From positions 558,001 through 622,000 of the forward strand of contig JALIZF010001883.1 in the NCBI GenBank assembly GCA_029948255.1: DNA of 64,000 bases, read 5' to 3'. The stretch comes from Telmatactis stephensoni. Lineage: Eukaryota; Cnidaria; Anthozoa; Actiniaria; Isophelliidae. The first letter of the stretch is position 1. Each line of letters starts with the position of its first letter. Shown one piece after another: positions 12,301-19,900 of the stretch. The notes below the pieces were generated by a model that made no database searches, was not told where the DNA came from, and was given only the letters and a program-made list of their open reading frames with translations. The position numbers and the translations under genes are program-made.

Positions 12301-13906
12301 CTGAATAAATATCACTATGGTCACTGAGTTGAAAGCCTTATAATTCTCAGGAGACTGAAGGGCAAGAAATAAAGCTTGATCTATAGTCTTTATTTCAACT
12401 TTTACAACAAAATGCAATATTTGTTTGCCTATTACCACAGCAAGCCCAATTCATTTGAATCAAAAACGTCAAAACAAAACAAAGTATTTAAAATTATTAT
12501 TATATTTAAATGGGAGCTCCGCTATTAGGTAGTACCTAATTTTTATATTACACCTGTTTCAAAAATGGTTGTCGTACGAGAGGTCTCAAGCCTACGCGAC
12601 TAGACCGAAAAGGAGTATGGGTTGTTGCAAAACTTCAATTTCGTTTGGGTTTTGGTCTTGATGTTAGCATAGCAAATAAAGGTCTTTAATGTATTAGGTC
12701 ATTAAAAGCTGAAGTTGAGTTATGGTGTGGACATTTGCGTGGTTTTATAACTTTAGTAATATTTACCCATGCTTCCTTTCGGGTGAGTCGCGTAGGCTTT
12801 CGCCGACAACATTTATTGAAATAGTCTGTGGTTGAGGTACGTTTATTTTCTGTTTCTCGCTTAAACTAATTTTAACATTATTAATCATCCACTGATCTCC
12901 AACAAACACCTGATTCAGGAGGTAGGGGAGATACATTTTTCAGGTCAACCAATCTAAGCCGTATAAATACACCTATTTCAAAAAAGGTTGTCTATGAAAG
13001 CTGGCTCAAGCCAAGAGACTAGACCGAAAAGGAGCATGGGTACTAGCAAAACTACACATTCTTTTTGGCTTTGATATTTACTTTTGCATCAGTAAGTGAA
13101 GTTCTTGAGTGTATATAAGGTCAGAGCAAGCTGAATTTGAGTAATCGTATGGGATTTTTGTGGTTTTATAACAAGTAATTTCTTCCCGTAATCCCTTTCG
13201 GGTGAGTCGCGTAGGCTTGATACCGACAACGTGTATTGAAATAGGTATATATCTCCCCTACCCCTGAATTAGGTTTTTCCTCTCCCCTCCCTTCCCCTCA
13301 CACTTCCCTATCCCCTCCCCCTGCCGTTTCCCCTCCCCTCTTCCCCCGGTGACAGCTATGTAGGTTATATTCCACACTTAGTCTAATGGTTACCTATGAC
13401 TCCTCAAGAAAAACAGAAGTTGTAGCACTGCAATAAAACATGCCAGGATGACAGCAACGATGGCATAGTCTAAGTGAAGTTAAAAACGGAATCAAAATAT
13501 GATCTTGAAAGAGTAATGATTGCATAAGTCTTGGGTGGATTTAACAAATTTACGATGGCTTTCCGTGTATAGACTCTTATTTACCAACATTTTATGTCAC
13601 ACATGGTCAAAATGTTATGTACTCACGAGGCGTAGCCGAGTGGATTGCCAGTGATAACTTATTTTGACCATGTGTTGACGAAAATGTTGGTAAAAAAGAG
13701 TTCATACAAAGCCATTGTAAATTTGTTTTTTTAACCACAAACTGATCTTGTCCATCTTGTCGAGTGCGAGCCCGCACAATATGTCCTCTAGTATAGTATT
13801 ATTAATATGTTTTAAATATTTTTATATGTATATATTGTATATATATCTTATAGTTTTTATAAATATTGTTTTCTTTTGTTAGGAGACCTTTTCATAGGGC
13901 TAAGCA

Positions 13907-13964
<58 letters not shown>

Positions 13965-16900
13965 CAGATTTTTACCGAAACTTATTATATACACATGCAC
14001 GATCAAATCGTCCGGCCTTTGCCTCGCAACTGTTTCAAGCTGTTTCTTCACAGATGTTATCAACATCAACATCAGGGTTGTGAGCTGGAACAAGAGATGA
14101 GCAAGAATGTTATCACTTAGGGTCTGTTTAACAAGGGGAAGGGTAACCCTGACACACAAGAAAACGCTTTTCTTTCGCCTAAGGAAACTGAAAACAAATG
14201 CGTTATGCCAGTTTACACCAAGGTAAAGTATATTTTCTTTCTTGCAAAAAGTAGAAAATAACTTATTTTACTTTGGGAAACAAAGAAAAGTTGTTACGTG
14301 CAGAATAGCAATTTGAGAAACATTGATTTTGTTGCCAGTGGTTATCGCACCTTGGTAGGTCTTAGTTGAGGCCGTGTGTGGATCGACTAGCGTTTTCTTA
14401 TCTAATGCTAGAATCGGGTAATAGGAATATTTACACGAACACAGGGAACATACCTGATAGATGAAGATCGACGAAACAAAAATTGCTGATAGAAATTGCG
14501 TCGAGAACTTGAAATCTGCATACAAAATTAAAAAGGAAAAAGGAATATTATATTTCATTTTAATTTCAATACAAAAAAAAAATACATACATGATTGAGAC
14601 TCCCTCAACAGGTCTTTTCAGCTCAATTTACAAATCCTAACTAAATCATATAAATCAAACATAAATGGATTAAGAATCCCAACTGGCAAGGAGGCAAACC
14701 AGTTGGCTATATTACAAACATGGCCGAGAAACTGAATTTGAACTAATCGAAATCGGATTCAATCGGATTCAATCATCCATTAAGCGCAAGCAGTGATTTC
14801 ACAACTATCATAAATGTTTGCTTGTAATTTAGTTACTTGATTAATCACAAACCACTTCTCTCTGCGTCAAAGAGACCCAATAAACTGACCTTATTTTTAC
14901 CTTGGAGTTCGTGACAGTCAACTCGGAATCGAAGTTACTGATCAGATATTAATAATCGAAATTAGAACAGACCACCTCTTCACACGCCCACAGTCCACAA
15001 ATGTAGACGGACAAGAAAGAGGGCGAAGACACGAAGGGGAGTAGGGGAAGAGGAAGCAGCATACTGCATACCAATCTACCTGGTCGACTTTCATAAATTT
15101 TGCGTTTCAGCGTCACATATAATGGCTCGTACTCTTGCTGGACTCTGAAAGAGATCACAGCATTACATGTGGTAATACGTATTGGCCCAGACCAAGATAA
15201 AATGCTTTCCTTCCTCATTAAAAACGAACTAGTGAGCTGAGAGTTGTATGCACAGAATATCAGAATGTAGGGTAGTGTGTGTGAGAGAGAGCAGTGCCTG
15301 GAAACTATAGCCGTATAGCTAAGTGCTCTTCTACTATAAGCAAAGTATTTTTTATATTCATTTAAAAGAACGCCTTTCAACCCTTACTTGCAGACGTGAC
15401 TATTAGCTCACATACATGGACCATAAGCTACCATAATCGATATTGATTGTTAGTTGCGACTCAAGGTCCCGTTTTTTATGACAGGTTTTGTTCGGCCTGT
15501 GTGTGAAAGGCCAAACAGAAAAAAGCTCATTTTTTCGTTTATTAATTTGCTTGTTGATTTTATAATTTTGCACTTACCTTTTCTGGTGAAGTTTGTTTGC
15601 TAGCAACATTACAACATGACTATTGTCTATCTCCTCCGCAACACGTTCATCAGTGTTTGTTTCTGGATTCTGCAATATGATGATACTACAGATGAATGAA
15701 GACCGGTTCAATAGACCATTTCACGGATACCGTAGCTCAACCTCAGCCTCGTCACTGTGTAATTATTCTTTAGAATATTATGTACATTCCACGGTAATGT
15801 AAGGAATTTACACATCAACGGACAATGAAAGCACATCAAAATTCCACGGGCTGTACTATATTTCAAAAGAATATATTGCACTGTGACGAGGCTGAGGTTG
15901 AGCTACGGTATCCGTGAAATGGTCTATTCAAGTAGCTTGGCGATAAAGTAGTTTTGGTATAAACGTGAAAACGGCACTGTCACTGCAGGGCACCGTACGG
16001 TGAACGCAAGAATTTCGGATGATTTTTTAGACATCACGGCACTGACGCGAACACGGGCACGGCACGGCGCGGTCCGTTTCACACTCATACAATGAAGCTA
16101 AAAAAATGATACAATCGGAAAACATTTATCTGTAGTAAATGAACTTACGAACAGATCTTGAAATTGTGCCCCGTTGGTGCAATATTTCCTCAACTCTCTG
16201 AGCAATAGTACTGCATAACAGCCAAAAAGAACAACAGTGCATATTACTGCCGGCAAATAGACCAGGAAACCTGCATATATGACATAGTTCAAGCCCTAGA
16301 ATAAACAAATATCAGAGTGACATGGTTGACCAAATGGTTAAAGCGGTGTGGTTCAGGTTCGAGTCCAAGCTTGGGCGTTCGAATATACTGTCAACTGGTG
16401 TTACGAGAGACTAGTCGGGATCGCCTGCTCTGCCAACTCGTTTATAAGACTTTGGACGGTAGCTAATTACAAGCTAAGCAAGAGTTCGTACTACAAGTTG
16501 AGGTAGAGCCAGGCCAACCAGAAAGACTTTCCTTAGTCGGAGTGGTTCTCCGGTTTTTCCTCTCTCATTAAAAATCGACATGTGAGTTGAGCGTTGTGTA
16601 TAAAATATTTAATGTAGAGGTAGTGAGTTTGAGTTTGAAGAACCACTATGTGGGTATGCTGCTGTGAAAATATTGTTTATTCAATCAATCATTCATTCAT
16701 TGATAATATTTTCACAGCATCATATCCACATATGCATAGTGGTTCTTCTTCTGCCGACGCTCGCACTCACTACCTCTACATTAAATATTTTACATACAAC
16801 GCTCAACTCACTGGAACTGGAGAACCCGGACAATGAACCATCGTGGCATGGAACGTCAAAACATCAAACAACTCAGTTCACATATGATCCAGCGTCCGAG

Positions 16901-19900
16901 CTGGGAGTCGAACCGGGACCACAGCGCGGTTCACCACTAGGCCAACCATGCATTTATCCGTTTATTCATGTATTTCATTAATTCTGTAAGTGATGCATAA
17001 CCTGGAAATACTTACATGTCGTTCTAAATTTTGTCTTGTTTCTTCATCAACTGAGCAACCAAGGTACTGCGATAATTCGACAATCAACCTAAACTTACAA
17101 CAAAAGTTGTTTATTATTAACTGTATTTGATGGCAACACTCAGAGAGAGATCAGTATACATCCATTGAATAATAGATACACGTGCAAGGTTGATGGGCAC
17201 ACGAAAAGCACAATAAAGGAGCGGCAGAAAAAATATATTGATCATGTCAGTTCACGTTAATTCAATTTTCCTGCAGTCAACAGCCATGGTATACTTTTGG
17301 GAAAATGATGCGTCTTCAATCATCTGCTCGATATTCTGCCGAGCATGATCAAGCTATGGTATACAAGAAATAACATCACAAACAGACGCCACTTTCAGTA
17401 GTACTAGTGCTACACAAATGATTCAGTGAAGCGCCTGTGTCAGTGAGCAGGCTCGCAAAGAATCAGCGGTAAAAGTATGAAGGAACATGTAAACTGGCTC
17501 AAACTGGTATTAACACGTTTCAAACCAGTTTTTAAATTCATTTATCCAAAGTTCTGAACGCGGCATAAATTTAATTACATATCCGTCGGAAGGTGTGACG
17601 AAGGTATCCGATTTTCAATTGTCTTTCATGCAGAAATCATCACATCTGAATAATTTTCTAAAAAGGCCTAAAAATGTCATTGTGCAGTCCACTGACGTTT
17701 TTGACGCATTAGGCCAAAAAATGGCGCGTTATATTGTAGCTATGTTGAGGATATAATTTATGTTATATGGGAAAAAGATAAACTAGTATTCTGCACCCAC
17801 CGTATAAAGGTATAGAGCAAGCCAATAGTGTACCCAATTACTTTGTACTCGGTATGGAGGCAAGCCAGATATGGAAGGTTGATTATACCATACACTGCAG
17901 TCATCAATATTCCCCTAAAAGCTGGAAAATATTTCTTATGGAAGCTAGGTGCTTGTGAATAACGTGAAATTGACAAATATGGCAACTCGAAACAGTGGGA
18001 TTTGTTATGCATGAATAGCAGCTCTGATGTCAGCACTGCAAGCTAAACCATTTGCGCTTTTTGAATTTTTGAAAGAAAATTGAACTTTTTTCCTTGAATA
18101 CTAACACCTAACAATTCAGCAAATATATCAATAGGTATATATCTATAGGTGATCTAAAGGTGTATCTATAGGTGTATCTATAGGTATATCTCAGGGCCGT
18201 AACCAGGGGGGAGCACAGGGTGCACGTGCACCTCCCCATAAAAGCAAAAGGTCCGCTCATACGTACATCACCATTTGCTTATTGCATGAAAAATCTTTTT
18301 TGTTTAAGCAAGAGAACAAAACTATTACTTTTGCCGAATTTAATTAAATGGTCAGGATGACCTTTTTTATTCAGCGTGTTGGATTACCTGTGGAGCGCCA
18401 AAAGTCTTGCCCTATGTTTGATATAAGGCAATGCCATATAAGGAACATTTTCAATTGAACATACAGGGATCCCGGACTGGAAAATTTGTTAAAATGCATG
18501 CAATTTCTTTGTACCACACAGAGTTGGACTGAATAAAATCGTGTAACAGATGTATGTATAGGGAAGTCTACTATGAGCTCATGTAGAAAAAATGTGGACA
18601 TTTCTCGTGATGGAACCACTTGTAAAAGTGTCAATAGTCGCTGGTACTGCTCTATACTAATCATCAGGAACAAACTAAGATATGGAGCAGCAGATGAAAA
18701 CCCACGCGTTTCGTAACTTTTGGCGCCAAAAGTCTTGCCCTACGCATGACCATCCGTTTTACTCTCACTAGACCTACAGACCTTCCAAGTAAGTCACAAG
18801 TTGTCCAGCTCCATTGACCATTAAAAACTACGCCTTTTTCATGCCTATTATCCTGTTTGACCCACCCACCATCCCCTGTGGCATTTGTTGTCAGTCGTTT
18901 GGTCACGCGTAGGGCAAGACTTTTGGTGCTAAAATTTACGAAATGCGTGGTTTTCATCTGCTGCTCCATATCTTGCACCTGATGAATAGTATAGAGCAGT
19001 ACCAGCGACAATTTCATTTCAATTCATCTTTTTGAATGAGTAAAGTTTCACTACCGTGCTCTAACTTGTGTTTCTACTTGTTTGCTTGTTTTACACAATA
19101 AATATAGTATGCCGCAATTATGATCACTTGATATGAATGAGTTAAGATAGTCAATAATAAGATCAGTGCTTGCAAAAACATGACAGTTGCTTATAAAAAC
19201 GGCTACTAAAAACCGACCAGTAGGTCCGTTTTTATTTGATGTGCACCCTCCCGGTAAATTTCCTGGTTACGGCCCTGTATCTATAGGTGTATCTGTAGGT
19301 GTATCTGCAGGTGTTTCCGTACCTTTGTCCCATGGTGTTTTGGGTAAGTTTTTAGAAGCAGCAGTAAGGTTTAGATTTCCAGAGCTAATTGTGTCCAAAA
19401 ACATTGCAAAACATGAAGCAGCCGTTGCCCCAAAAGCAAGTACAGTGGCAAGTCTGTTTCTGTCTTTACCCAGAAAATCCACTGGACTGTAAATCACAAT
19501 ACAAATTAGCACTCTTAGTACAAAAAAACATTAGATGCACTCTTGTTAATTTTTAAACACAGAATTTGTCCAGGACCAAAATGCACCTCAGAACTCATGA
19601 TCAATCTTGCATCATTGGTGGGGGCATTCCCAGGCATTTTGTTTGGGGATGCTCTACCCACAATCTTGACCCCTTACCCTTTAATATATAATACCAAATC
19701 TCAGCAAAAAGGTACCCCTTAAATATATATTTGATGAAAAAAGGTACCCCCTTTCATATACCTTTTAGCCTTTTTTACCTTTGCTGTTGACAGTTAATAC
19801 CTATTCTGAGGCTGCTATATGTACATGAGCCATTTGGCTTGAATGGTAGTTTTCATGCACAATTTTATATTAGGACCCCTTTCGATACCCAAAGTCGCAA

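Larger units (their letters stand above)
10222..12525. repeat. possible 2.3-kb repeat element with GC-rich hairpin
   Basis: Both ends carry ATAGCGGAGCTCCC as an inverted pair (10222-10235 and 12512-12525). At the left end a perfect GC hairpin (CGCGCGGGCC, loop GAA, GGCCCGCGCG) sits at 10235-10257. A TACA/CGTC tandem tract (10347-10400), a large palindrome and a tandem duplication lie inside. No protein is encoded and no target duplication was found. It may be a compound of several repeats. Confidence 0.45.

Noticed and set aside
13857..14120. ORFs with ASKQASKQ or LACLLACL repeats
   Set aside because: They translate the (AAGC)n tract. Only the part at 13976-14084 on the minus strand is a real exon.
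19187..19492. Plus-strand 101-residue ORF with SIGVSVGVSAGVSV
   Set aside because: It is the antisense of STRA6-like exon 3 and the 12-bp minisatellite.
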